50,653 nt of DNA from Nitrospira sp. GTDB lineage: Bacteria; Nitrospirota; Nitrospiria; Nitrospirales; Nitrospiraceae. Under the pieces are notes generated by a model. It did not search any database, was not told the DNA's origin, and was given only the letters and a program-made list of their open reading frames with translations. Location: assembly GCA_009594865.1 (NCBI GenBank), contig VOPT01000030.1, positions 1 to 50,653 on the forward strand. The letters are read 5' to 3'. Position numbers and translations under genes: made by a program. This document shows positions 43,785 through 50,653 of this stretch, piece after piece (position 1 is the first letter of the stretch; each line of letters opens with the position of its first letter).

Positions 43785-44681
43785 CTACGCGACGATCTCG
43801 GTGCCGATACCCTTGTGGGTGAAAATTTCCAACAGAATGGCATGGGGCACGCGCCCATCGACGATATGCGCTTTTCCCACACCACCGGCCAAGGCATCCA
43901 AACAGGCATGCACCTTCGGCAGCATCCCTTCGCTGATGGTGCCTCGCTTGACCATGCGCTGCACATCTTTCCGGGAGACCGTCGACAGATGGCGACCATT
44001 CGCATCCCGGATCCCCTTCACGTCGGTCAACATCACCAGCTTTTCCGCCTTCAGCGCTGCAGCGATGGCTCCGGCAACCAGGTCGGCATTGATGTTGTAC
44101 GTGTTGCCTTCCCGATCCGTTCCAATGGGCGCAATGACCGGAATGTAGTGATCTTCCTGGAGCTTGAGCAGTAACGTGGGATCGATCGACTTCACGTCGC
44201 CGACGAACCCGAAATCCGCGTCGCTGTCGTCGGTATCGATATCCTTCTCGATGCTTTCCGCCCAAGCCTTCGCGGTCAACGGCTTGGTCAACATCAACCC
44301 GCCGTCTTTTCCGCTCAGCCCGACGGCCTGGCCCCCATGCCGGTTCAGCAGATCGACGATTTCCATGTTGATCCGGCCGGCAAGGACCATCTCGACGATT
44401 TCCATCGTCGCGGCATCGGTCACCCGCACGCCATGCTTAAACTTTGCTTCCATGCCCAATCGATCCAACATCTGATCGATTTGCGGGCCTCCCCCATGCA
44501 CCACGACGGGGTTCAAGCCGACGTACTTCAGCAAGACGACATTCTGCGCGAACCGCGCCTTGAGCGAGGCATCCGTCATCGCATGCCCCCCGTACTTGAT
44601 GACGACCGTCTTGCCCTTAAACGTCCGAATGTAGGGTAAGGCCTCAATCAGCACGTCGGCTTTCTTAATCAGTTTGTTCAT
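43785..44681 (-). CDS. argB: acetylglutamate kinase
   Basis: ArgB phosphorylates N-acetyl-L-glutamate in arginine synthesis. The 298-residue protein has VVIKYGGHAM, VVHGGGPQI, AINADLVAGAIA-like NINADLVAGAIAAAL and a C-terminal GTEIVA. An N-terminal helix of about 25 residues precedes the first strand, a feature known from arginine-inhibited, hexameric acetylglutamate kinases, so feedback inhibition is likely. GAGGAG lies 6 nt before the ATG. The gene follows hslU by 29 bp and appears to be the last gene of the trmFO-xerC-hslVU operon. Confidence 0.95.
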   Translation of the reverse strand: MNKLIKKADVLIEALPYIRTFKGKTVVIKYGGHAMTDASLKARFAQNVVLLKYVGLNPVVVHGGGPQIDQMLDRLGMEAKFKHGVRVTDAATMEIVEMVLAGRINMEIVDLLNRHGGQAVGLSGKDGGLMLTKPLTAKAWAESIEKDIDTDDSDADFGFVGDVKSIDPTLLLKLQEDHYIPVIAPIGTDREGNTYNINADLVAGAIAAALKAEKLVMLTDVKGIRDANGRHLSTVSRKDVQRMVKRGTISEGMLPKVHACLDALAGGVGKAHIVDGRVPHAILLEIFTHKGIGTEIVA

Positions 44682-44710
44682 CCGTCACTCCTCGCTCTCG
44701 CTGGTTCCGC

Positions 44711-46114
44711 TTATAGAATATAGCGGCTCAGGTCCTGATCCTTCACAATGTTCAGTAACCGTTCCCGGACATACGCGGCATCCACGACCACCGTCTTCTG
44801 TTCCAATTCCGAGCCTTCGAACGAGACCTGTTCGAGCAGCCGCTCCATAATCGTGAACAGACGCCGCGCGCCGATATTTTCCGTACGCTCGTTGACCTGC
44901 ACCGCCGTCGCGGCAACTTCCGCCAATCCATCCGCGGTAAATTCGACGGTGAGCCCTTCGGTCGCCATCAACGCATGATACTGGCGCACCAACGCGCCGC
45001 GCGGTTCGGTCAGGATACGGACAAAGTCTTCCTTGGTGAGCGGCGCCAGTTCGACACGGATGGGGAATCGGCCTTGCAGCTCGGGAATCAAATCCGACGG
45101 TTTGGCGACATGGAAGGCCCCCGCGGCGATGAACAGGATATGATCGGTCTGCACGGCACCGTGTTTCGTGCTGACGGTCGATCCTTCGACAATCGGGAGG
45201 AGGTCGCGTTGCACGCCCTCACGGGACACATCCGGGCCCATCGCGCGCTCACGGCCGGCGATTTTGTCGATCTCGTCTAAAAAGACGATGCCGGTCTGCT
45301 CCACTTTGGTGATGGCTTCCCGCACCACCTCGTCCATATCGATCAGTTTCTGGGCTTCCTCCTGGGTCAGATGCTTCAAGGCGTCGGGGACTTTCATCAC
45401 CCGTTTCTTTTTCTTCCCCTGAAACATGCCGCCCAGCATGTCGCGGAGATTCCCTTCGAGATCTTCCATCCCGCCCGCATTCGAAATGACACCGAGGGGG
45501 AGGGCGCGTTCCTTCACTTCAACCTCTACCGATCGCTGATCCAGCTTGCCCTCGCGCAACTGCAAGCGCAGCTTCGAGCGCGTGGCGTCCGGCGACTCAG
45601 TCTGCTCTGCAGACTCGGCTCGCGCGCCGGCATGGTCGAATCCTGGCGGGACTGAACGGGAGGGCGAACCGGGCAACAGCACATCGAGCAGCCGTTCTTC
45701 CCCCAGTCGCGAGGCCTTTTCTTGCACGTCCTCCAAGTGTTTGGTTTTCACCAGACTGATCGCCTGTTCGGTGAGATCACGAATGATGGATTCGACGTCA
45801 CGACCGACGTACCCGACCTCGGTAAACTTCGAGGCCTCCACTTTGATGAACGGCGCTTCCGCGAGTTTCGCCAACCGCCTGGCGATTTCTGTTTTACCGA
45901 CGCCGGTGGGACCGATCATGATGATGTTCTTCGGCATGACCTCATCACGCAACTCGGGGGCCAACTGCTGGCGGCGCCACCGGTTGCGCAGCGCAATTGC
46001 GACCATGCGCTTGGCATCCTGCTGACCGATCACATACCGATCCAGCGCCTCGACGATCTGCCGGGGCGTCAGACTATTCACATTGAGGGAACGGGGCGTG
46101 GAGTCGGTGGTCAT
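44711..46114 (-). CDS. hslU: ATP-dependent protease ATPase subunit HslU (ClpY)
   Basis: HslU unfolds substrates and feeds them to the HslV peptidase. The 467-residue AAA+ protein has Walker [10 protein letters not shown], Walker [10 protein letters not shown], the pore-loop region [10 protein letters not shown] and the C-terminal segment ending LSRYIL that docks in HslV. The intermediate I-domain (about residues 110-240) is present. It lies 13 bp after hslV, in the common order hslV-hslU. Confidence 0.97.
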   Translation of the reverse strand: MTTDSTPRSLNVNSLTPRQIVEALDRYVIGQQDAKRMVAIALRNRWRRQQLAPELRDEVMPKNIIMIGPTGVGKTEIARRLAKLAEAPFIKVEASKFTEVGYVGRDVESIIRDLTEQAISLVKTKHLEDVQEKASRLGEERLLDVLLPGSPSRSVPPGFDHAGARAESAEQTESPDATRSKLRLQLREGKLDQRSVEVEVKERALPLGVISNAGGMEDLEGNLRDMLGGMFQGKKKKRVMKVPDALKHLTQEEAQKLIDMDEVVREAITKVEQTGIVFLDEIDKIAGRERAMGPDVSREGVQRDLLPIVEGSTVSTKHGAVQTDHILFIAAGAFHVAKPSDLIPELQGRFPIRVELAPLTKEDFVRILTEPRGALVRQYHALMATEGLTVEFTADGLAEVAATAVQVNERTENIGARRLFTIMERLLEQVSFEGSELEQKTVVVDAAYVRERLLNIVKDQDLSRYIL

Positions 46115-46127
46115 GACAGGGCTGATC

Positions 46128-46664
46128 CTAACGCGTGAGCGATTCGATCACAATCTGTTGGTTGGTATAAATGTCGATCCCGCCGGCAATCATCAGCGAT
46201 TCCTTCACAATGTGCTCGGCGGCCAGGTCGGAGTGCGCCAGCAGGGCACGAGCGGAAGCCAGGGCATAGGGTCCGCCGGAGCCGATGGCCAGAATGCCGT
46301 CCTCCGGCTCCACCACATCTCCGGTGCCGGAAATGATGAAGGAGTGATCGAGATCGGCCACTGCCAGCAGCGCCTCCAGACGGCGCAAGACCCGATCGGT
46401 CCGCCAGTCTTTCGCCAGCTCCACGGCAGCCCTCGTCAGGTTGCCGCGATACTCCGCAAGTTTTGCCTCGAATTTTTCAAAGAGGGTGAAGGCATCGGCC
46501 GTGGCGCCGGCGAATCCCGACAAGACCGTGTCGTTGTGCATCCGCCGCATTTTTTTGGCGTTATGTTTCATGACGGTGTTCCCGACCGTAACCTGTCCAT
46601 CACACCCCATCGTCACCTGATGGCCCCGTCTGACACATAAGACTGTGGTCGATCGAATCTTCAT
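46128..46664 (-). CDS. hslV: ATP-dependent protease peptidase subunit HslV (ClpQ)
   Basis: HslV is a proteasome-beta-like Thr peptidase. The active Thr lies in [12 protein letters not shown], with a five-residue leader (MKIRS) before it that must be removed, whereas E. coli HslV starts MTT. Family segments are [18 protein letters not shown] and [11 protein letters not shown]. The ATG overlaps the xerC stop, and an AAGGG ribosome-binding site precedes it. Confidence 0.96.
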   Translation of the reverse strand: MKIRSTTVLCVRRGHQVTMGCDGQVTVGNTVMKHNAKKMRRMHNDTVLSGFAGATADAFTLFEKFEAKLAEYRGNLTRAAVELAKDWRTDRVLRRLEALLAVADLDHSFIISGTGDVVEPEDGILAIGSGGPYALASARALLAHSDLAAEHIVKESLMIAGGIDIYTNQQIVIESLTR

Positions 46665-47623
46665 CGCGAACCCTTCTGCTTATTCCCATCGCCTGCTTCC
46701 CCCGCAGTACCGGCACGCGGGTGCGTGCGATCGTATAACGCGAGTAGCTGGTCGGTCGCAAGATGGGTGTATTTTTGCGTCGTACTGAGCGACACATGCC
46801 CCAGCATCTCCTGAATAGCCCGCAGATCTGCGCCTTCATCCAACAGGTGCGTGGCAAACGAATGTCGCAAGGTGTGAGGATGAATCGCGCCACCGCTCAG
46901 TTGTCCCGAATATTTCGCGACGATGCGGGCAATTGTTCTGGTGGTCAACCGCCCTCCGCGGCGATTGCGAAACACAGCCGCGGAATCCATTACCCCGCCT
47001 GCGTTGGATCCAGCGACAGCGGCGACGGGAGCCTGAGCATGGTAGGCATCGATGGCCTCCATGGCGAGAGGGCTCAAGGGGATGACTCGCTCTTTCCCTC
47101 CCTTGCCGCGCACACGCACGACCCCTTCGCTGCGGCTGATGTCCTGACGATCCATGCCGACCAGTTCACTGACACGCGCGCCGGTGGAATACAACGTTTC
47201 GAGAATGGCTCGGTCGCGCAGCCCCTCGCGCGCTTCTCCCGGGGGAAATTCCATCAACGCCCCGACATCGTCTTTCGTGAGCACTTGAGGTAGGTGTTTC
47301 GGCAGTTTCGGCGCACGCACATCTTCTGCCGGATTCGCCTGCAAGCGGCCGACTCGAACCAGATATCGAAAGAAACTTCGCAGGCACGCGAGCTTTCTGG
47401 CCAGAGATGATTTCTTCTCTCCCGCGCGATCACGCGAGGCAAGAAACTCGCGAATCACGCCTGCTTCTATCGATTCGACTGTCAGGGTGTCACGAGGCTT
47501 CAGCGCAGCCAAAGCAAAGGCCCGGAACTGGGCCAGATCGGACGTATACGCGCGGATAGTTTGCGGAGAGGCGCCTTCCTGAACCGCCAACACGTCTAGG
47601 AAAGCCCGGATTGCGCGATCCAT
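46661..47623 (-). CDS. xerC: chromosomal tyrosine recombinase XerC
   Basis: XerC resolves chromosome dimers at dif with XerD. The 320-residue protein has an N-terminal SAM-like core-binding domain and a catalytic domain with Arg in [22 protein letters not shown] and [14 protein letters not shown] with the nucleophile Tyr. Its position between trmFO and hslV is conserved in many bacteria (for example codV in the Bacillus codY operon), which marks it as housekeeping. The start overlaps trmFO by 28 nt. Confidence 0.94.
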   Translation of the reverse strand: MDRAIRAFLDVLAVQEGASPQTIRAYTSDLAQFRAFALAALKPRDTLTVESIEAGVIREFLASRDRAGEKKSSLARKLACLRSFFRYLVRVGRLQANPAEDVRAPKLPKHLPQVLTKDDVGALMEFPPGEAREGLRDRAILETLYSTGARVSELVGMDRQDISRSEGVVRVRGKGGKERVIPLSPLAMEAIDAYHAQAPVAAVAGSNAGGVMDSAAVFRNRRGGRLTTRTIARIVAKYSGQLSGGAIHPHTLRHSFATHLLDEGADLRAIQEMLGHVSLSTTQKYTHLATDQLLALYDRTHPRAGTAGEAGDGNKQKGSR

Positions 47624-48912
47624 GCGTCAAAATCCTCAACAGCTCGTTGCTGGATGAGACGCCGCTTCTGATCCTTGTCGCGGGTCTTGACAGTGACGGG
47701 CGGGAACAGGCCGAAGTTGGTGTTCATCGGTTGAAAATGCGCCGGATCGCTCTTGGTAATGTGCGCCATCAGGCAACCATGCGCGCTGGTGGGCGGCGGG
47801 GTGACGAGCGGTTGACCGGCGAGACCGCGTGCCGCATTGATGCCGGCAATTCCCCCCATCGCCGCCGACTCCGTATATCCTTCGACACCGACCAGCTGGC
47901 CGGCGAAAAAGACCGTCCCTCGGGTTTTGAGCTGGAGCGTGTCGCGCAAGAGTTGCGGAGAGTTGATGAAGGTGTTGCGATGCAGGCTGCCGAGCCGCAA
48001 AAACTCGGCCTGCTCCAACCCGGGAATCATTCGAAAGACTCGCTTCTGTTCAGGATAGGTGAGCTTGGTCTGAAACCCGACCATGTTGTAGCAGGTGCCA
48101 TGCACATTTTCGGTTCGCAATTGCACCACCGCATAGGGACGCTTCCCGGTTTTCGGGTCCTCTAAGCCAACCGGTTTCAACGGACCAAACTGCATGGTCT
48201 GCCGTCCCCGCTCGGCCATGACCTCGATGGGAATGCAGCTTTCGAAGTACGCGGCTTTTTCAAATTCTTTCGGCTGCACTTTTTCAGCCGCCATCATGGC
48301 ATCGTACAACGCGTTATAGGCCGCTTCATCCATGGGACAGTTCAGGTAGTCCGCGCCGCCCTTCCCATACCGTGATGCGCGATACACAATGTCCATGTTG
48401 ATGGAGTCGGCATCGATAATCGGCGAGATCGCATCGAAGAAATAGAGGTGTCGTTCGTGCGTCAGTTCGCTGATGGCCTTCGACAATTTTTCCGACGTGA
48501 GCGGGCCGGTGGCAATGATCGTCACGGCATCCGCAGGGATCTCCGTCACCTCTTCGCGCATGATCCGAATATTGGGATGTCCTTCCAGCGCCTGCGTGAT
48601 GACACGTGCGAAGATGTCGCGATCCACCGCCAGTGCCGAGCCGGCCGGCACACGTGCTTCCTCCGCCGCGCGAATGACGAGTGAATTCAGGCGGCGCATC
48701 TCGCCCTTGAGAATGCCGGGCGCATTGAGCGGGTCCATTGAACCCAGTGAATTCGAACAGACGAGCTCGGCCAGATCGCCTGTTTTGTGCGCCTTCGTCG
48801 TCTCTTTCGGACGCATCTCGTAGAGTGTGACCTTGGCGCCGCGATGTGCCGCCTGCCAGGCCGCTTCCGAGCCGGCCAGACCGCCGCCGATGATGACGAT
48901 GTCTTCACGCAT
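47596..48912 (-). CDS. trmFO: methylenetetrahydrofolate-tRNA-(uracil-5-)-methyltransferase TrmFO
   Basis: TrmFO makes 5-methyluridine at position 54 of tRNA using methylene-tetrahydrofolate and FAD. The 438-residue protein has the FAD-binding N-terminus [41 protein letters not shown] with the conserved Cys, and [18 protein letters not shown] near the C-terminus. It is the first gene of the minus-strand operon and has a near-consensus promoter. Confidence 0.96.
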   Translation of the reverse strand: MREDIVIIGGGLAGSEAAWQAAHRGAKVTLYEMRPKETTKAHKTGDLAELVCSNSLGSMDPLNAPGILKGEMRRLNSLVIRAAEEARVPAGSALAVDRDIFARVITQALEGHPNIRIMREEVTEIPADAVTIIATGPLTSEKLSKAISELTHERHLYFFDAISPIIDADSINMDIVYRASRYGKGGADYLNCPMDEAAYNALYDAMMAAEKVQPKEFEKAAYFESCIPIEVMAERGRQTMQFGPLKPVGLEDPKTGKRPYAVVQLRTENVHGTCYNMVGFQTKLTYPEQKRVFRMIPGLEQAEFLRLGSLHRNTFINSPQLLRDTLQLKTRGTVFFAGQLVGVEGYTESAAMGGIAGINAARGLAGQPLVTPPPTSAHGCLMAHITKSDPAHFQPMNTNFGLFPPVTVKTRDKDQKRRLIQQRAVEDFDAWIAQSGLS

Positions 48913-48947
48913 GAATGGGAAACCTTTGAGAAGATGGAAGGAGGGTC

Positions 48948-48977
48948 ATTGTAAGAATCGCCTTTTCTCGATGTCAA
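48948..48977 (-). promoter_or_regulatory. promoter of the trmFO-xerC-hslVU-argB operon
   Basis: On the minus strand a perfect TTGACA (48977-48972) and TACAAT (48953-48948) are 18 bp apart. Transcription would begin about 28 nt before the trmFO ATG. Confidence 0.75.
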
Positions 48978-49073
48978 GAAAAGTGAGGACGGATTTGACC
49001 TTAGCGACACTGCTCAGCGAACGTTGGTGCCGATCCAGGCCTGCCTCCGGTCCGATGACCGTCGTACGATGTG

Positions 49074-49103
49074 TTGCTCCTTTTTGCCGGACCGTGGTAG
49101 ACT
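49074..49103 (+). promoter_or_regulatory. promoter of tRNA-Val
   Basis: TTGCTC (49074-49079) and TAGACT (49098-49103) are 18 bp apart. The start would be about 6 nt before the mature tRNA 5' end. Confidence 0.55.
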
Positions 49104-49115
49104 CTCGACCTGCTC

Positions 49116-49190
49116 GGGCGATTAGCTCAGTGGGAGAGCGCTTCCTTCACACGGAAGAGGCCACAGGTTCGATACCTGTATCGCCCACCA
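49116..49190 (+). tRNA. tRNA-Val (anticodon CAC)
   Basis: The cloverleaf has acceptor GGGCGAT pairing with ATCGCCC, a D-arm with AGCTCAGTGGG, an anticodon stem CTTCC/GGAAG closing the loop TTCACAC, and a T-arm with GGTTCGATACC. The CCA end is encoded. Its 3' half is also the end of the integrase gene on the other strand. Confidence 0.97.
49146..49190. other. inferred attachment site (att) in the 3' half of tRNA-Val
   Basis: The integrase gene lies immediately downstream of the tRNA, pointing at it, and its last codons run through the T-arm and anticodon loop. Integrating elements of this type recombine within such tRNA 3' ends and restore the tRNA. The matching copy would lie beyond the right edge, so the exact borders are not visible. 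Confidence 0.55.
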
Positions 49191-50268
49191 TTTTTTCAAC
49201 CACTTGCACGACAGCACTCTCCGACACACGCAACACTGTGGTCAGTTTTGTGTCACGGTGTGTCCGTCGGTCCAAAATCTCCACTCCATCTCGCAGGCTT
49301 TCCGGGTAATGATGCGCATAGCGTTGCGTCATGAGCGGCGACTTGTGCCCGAGGAGCCGTTGCACCTTGTAGAGATCCACTCCCGCCTGGACCAGCCGCG
49401 TCGCAAAGGTGTGGCGGAGGTCATGGAAATGGCAGTTCACAATGCCCGCTTTGGCCATCGCAGGCCGCAACGCCCGTCGCAGATGGTTGGGATCTAACCG
49501 TGTCCCGGCGAGACTGGGAAAGACCAGCGCGGTTTTGATGTGCCGCACTTTGGCCTTCTCCGTCAGGAGCGCCATTACTGTCTGATTCAATGGCACTGTC
49601 CGCCGCTCCCCGTTTTTCGACTCAAACACGGTCGCAGTTCTTCGGAACAGATCCACGCCGTTCCAGGTTAGTGACAGAATCTCGCCCAACCGCATCCCGC
49701 TATGCAGCGCGAACACCACGAGCTCGCGTAACCAGGACGGACAGGCATCGAGCAATCGTGCCTCTTCATCCTCCATCAGCCACCGGTCTCGTTTCGTCGC
49801 GCCCTTTTCGAGAGACACGCGACTGACGGGATTGTCTCGGCACCATTCCCACTCCCGCTTCGCCAGGCTGAAGGCCTTTCTGAGACAGGTAAGCTCCCGA
49901 TTGATCGAGGCGGGTTTCACCCCAGTGGCGTACCGCCGACTTTTATACTCCACGATCAGCTTGGGGGTAATCTCCGCTAACGTCCGGTCTCCGAAGAAGG
50001 CACGGAAACGCTTCAGGAAGGCTTGTCCTGTTTGTCGGCTGGCCAATTTCACGAGATACTCTCGCTCAAAACGATCCATCAATTCCGCAAAGGTCCGAGA
50101 TTGTTCCTCCGCCCGGTCGAAATACTGTCCCTCGATCAATTGCACTTTGACTTTCGCCATGATGGCGTCCGCCAAGGCTCGATTCGATGACCCTGTCGAA
50201 CGGCGAATTCGTTTCCCTTGAAACACAATATTCATCCACCAAATATTCCCTCGCTTAACGAGCCCCAT
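49147..50268 (-). CDS. int: tyrosine-type site-specific integrase
   Basis: The 373-residue protein has a short N-terminal arm-type domain, a SAM-like core-binding domain (about 55-145) and a catalytic domain with Arg193 (SGMRLGEI), His282-x-x-Arg285 (HDLRH), His308 (LLGHKS) and the nucleophile Tyr317 (TQRYAH). The ATG at 50268 is chosen because AAAGGAGA lies 7-8 nt upstream. The C-terminal residues 360-373 (MVGDTGIEPVASSV) are encoded by the antisense of tRNA-Val, and the TGA stop lies over its anticodon loop. It is unrelated in role to the chromosomal XerC 2 kb away. Confidence 0.93.
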   Translation of the reverse strand: MGLVKRGNIWWMNIVFQGKRIRRSTGSSNRALADAIMAKVKVQLIEGQYFDRAEEQSRTFAELMDRFEREYLVKLASRQTGQAFLKRFRAFFGDRTLAEITPKLIVEYKSRRYATGVKPASINRELTCLRKAFSLAKREWEWCRDNPVSRVSLEKGATKRDRWLMEDEEARLLDACPSWLRELVVFALHSGMRLGEILSLTWNGVDLFRRTATVFESKNGERRTVPLNQTVMALLTEKAKVRHIKTALVFPSLAGTRLDPNHLRRALRPAMAKAGIVNCHFHDLRHTFATRLVQAGVDLYKVQRLLGHKSPLMTQRYAHHYPESLRDGVEILDRRTHRDTKLTTVLRVSESAVVQVVEKMVGDTGIEPVASSV

Positions 50269-50569
50269 TATCGTTCTCCTTTCCAAGAGGGCTCGCTGTT
50301 GGGCTGGTTTCCCCGTGGCGGGAAGTATAGACGGCACGTTTAGCCGCTTCAATGAGGTGGTCTACGTCGTCGGTGTGATGCCGGAGCAGACGAGGAGGCC
50401 TGTGACGAGATGTGGAAGAAAAGCCATTTAGCCAGGCCTGGATCGCCTCAGGTTCAAAGCGGACGAGGCCATGAATGCGGCGGCAAGGAATCTTATCCTG
50501 TGAGGCCCAGAAGTAGAGTGTGGACGGCTTGATATTGAGCCAAGCCGAGAGCTCTTTGATGGTGAGCAT
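50255..50569 (-). CDS. excisionase/AlpA-like helix-turn-helix protein
   Basis: The 104-residue protein from the ATG at 50569 has the MerR/excisionase-like fold seen in LTIKELSAWLNIKPSTLYFWASQDKIP followed by RFEPEAIQAWL, with the wing residues between. Such proteins act as excision factors or as regulators of the adjacent integrase gene. A GTG at 50581 is an alternative start that adds four residues. Its 3' end overlaps the integrase start by 14 nt, so the two are co-translated. The basic C-terminal tail has no known motif. Confidence 0.82.
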   Translation of the reverse strand: MLTIKELSAWLNIKPSTLYFWASQDKIPCRRIHGLVRFEPEAIQAWLNGFSSTSRHRPPRLLRHHTDDVDHLIEAAKRAVYTSRHGETSPTASPLGKENDNGAR

Positions 50570-50653
50570 GTGCAGATCCACCGGGGGAGTCTCTCGACAC
50601 CCCCAGTCCCCCTAACATGGGCTGCCCGCGTGACCGCCGGCAGTCCGGTGAAA

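Larger units (their letters stand above)
49146..50653. mobile_element. left end of an integrative element inserted at tRNA-Val
   Basis: A tRNA gene, an integrase gene reading toward it and an excisionase-like gene overlapping the integrase form the standard end module of a prophage or genomic island. The element extends beyond the window, so its cargo is not known. Confidence 0.7.

Noticed and set aside
43571..44005. 144-codon minus-strand frame overlapping argB
   Set aside because: Most of it is a shifted frame of argB; only the tail lies in the gap and it lacks its own start.
46661..47623. XerC as evidence of an integrated element
   Set aside because: It lies inside the conserved trmFO-hslVU operon and is the housekeeping recombinase.

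Overview
The window is GC-rich, densely coded bacterial chromosome. The gene set fits a Nitrospira-like member of Nitrospirota: a trmFO-xerC-hslV-hslU-argB operon, a single-chain GcvP, a lone SdhA/FrdA-type flavoprotein and many secreted or lipoprotein hypotheticals. This is inferred from overall character; no rRNA or lineage-defining marker is present.

Layout. 1-7.0 kb: a YbbA/YbbP-type ABC transporter divergent from a TesA-like lipoprotein esterase, a 58-aa membrane peptide, a SWIM zinc-finger protein, a ChaN-type lipoprotein and an orphan methyltransferase-like protein. 7.1-11.5 kb: a MoxR ATPase / DUF58 / TgpA-like transglutaminase operon. 11.5-14.4 kb: a decayed oxygenase fragment, tRNA-Gly(GCC), several small conserved proteins and a Trm112-like protein. 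14.5-20.4 kb: a DUF502 membrane protein, a GNAT acetyltransferase and two SmpA/BamE-like lipoproteins, then an overlapping LOG / beta-CASP nuclease / DmpA-type peptidase series. 20.4-25.7 kb: a FIST sensor protein, an exported FKBP isomerase, GcvT, a NUDIX hydrolase, a secreted protein made of 57-bp tandem repeats, a Mug-type glycosylase and an exported TPR protein. 25.7-31.2 kb (minus strand): gcvP, a secreted hypothetical, a nucleoside hydrolase and ribokinase. 31.4-33.1 kb: an SdhA/FrdA-like flavoprotein. 33.2-37.0 kb: a tight three-gene membrane cluster of zinc-ribbon/ankyrin/TPR protein, zinc-ribbon DUF898 protein and M48 metalloprotease. 37.0-40.7 kb: response regulator, histidine kinase and HtrA/Deg protease. 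40.7-48.9 kb: rimO, a gamma-carbonic anhydrase, another methyltransferase-like orphan and the minus-strand operon trmFO-xerC-hslV-hslU-argB.

49.1 kb to the end: tRNA-Val(CAC) is the insertion site of an integrative element. Its tyrosine integrase gene reads into the tRNA, so the last residues of the integrase are encoded by the antisense of the tRNA 3' half. An excisionase-like gene overlaps the integrase start and the element continues past the window.

Functional themes are envelope homeostasis (TgpA system, HtrA with its two-component system, M48/DUF898 cluster, lipoproteins), C1/glycine metabolism (GcvT, GcvP), purine nucleoside and ribose salvage, and protein or RNA quality control (HslVU, TrmFO, RimO). 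The most unusual items are the DUF898/M48/ankyrin cluster, the tRNA-Val element, the repeat-built secreted protein, and three genes whose -10 box lies only 6-7 nt from the ATG, which suggests leaderless mRNAs.
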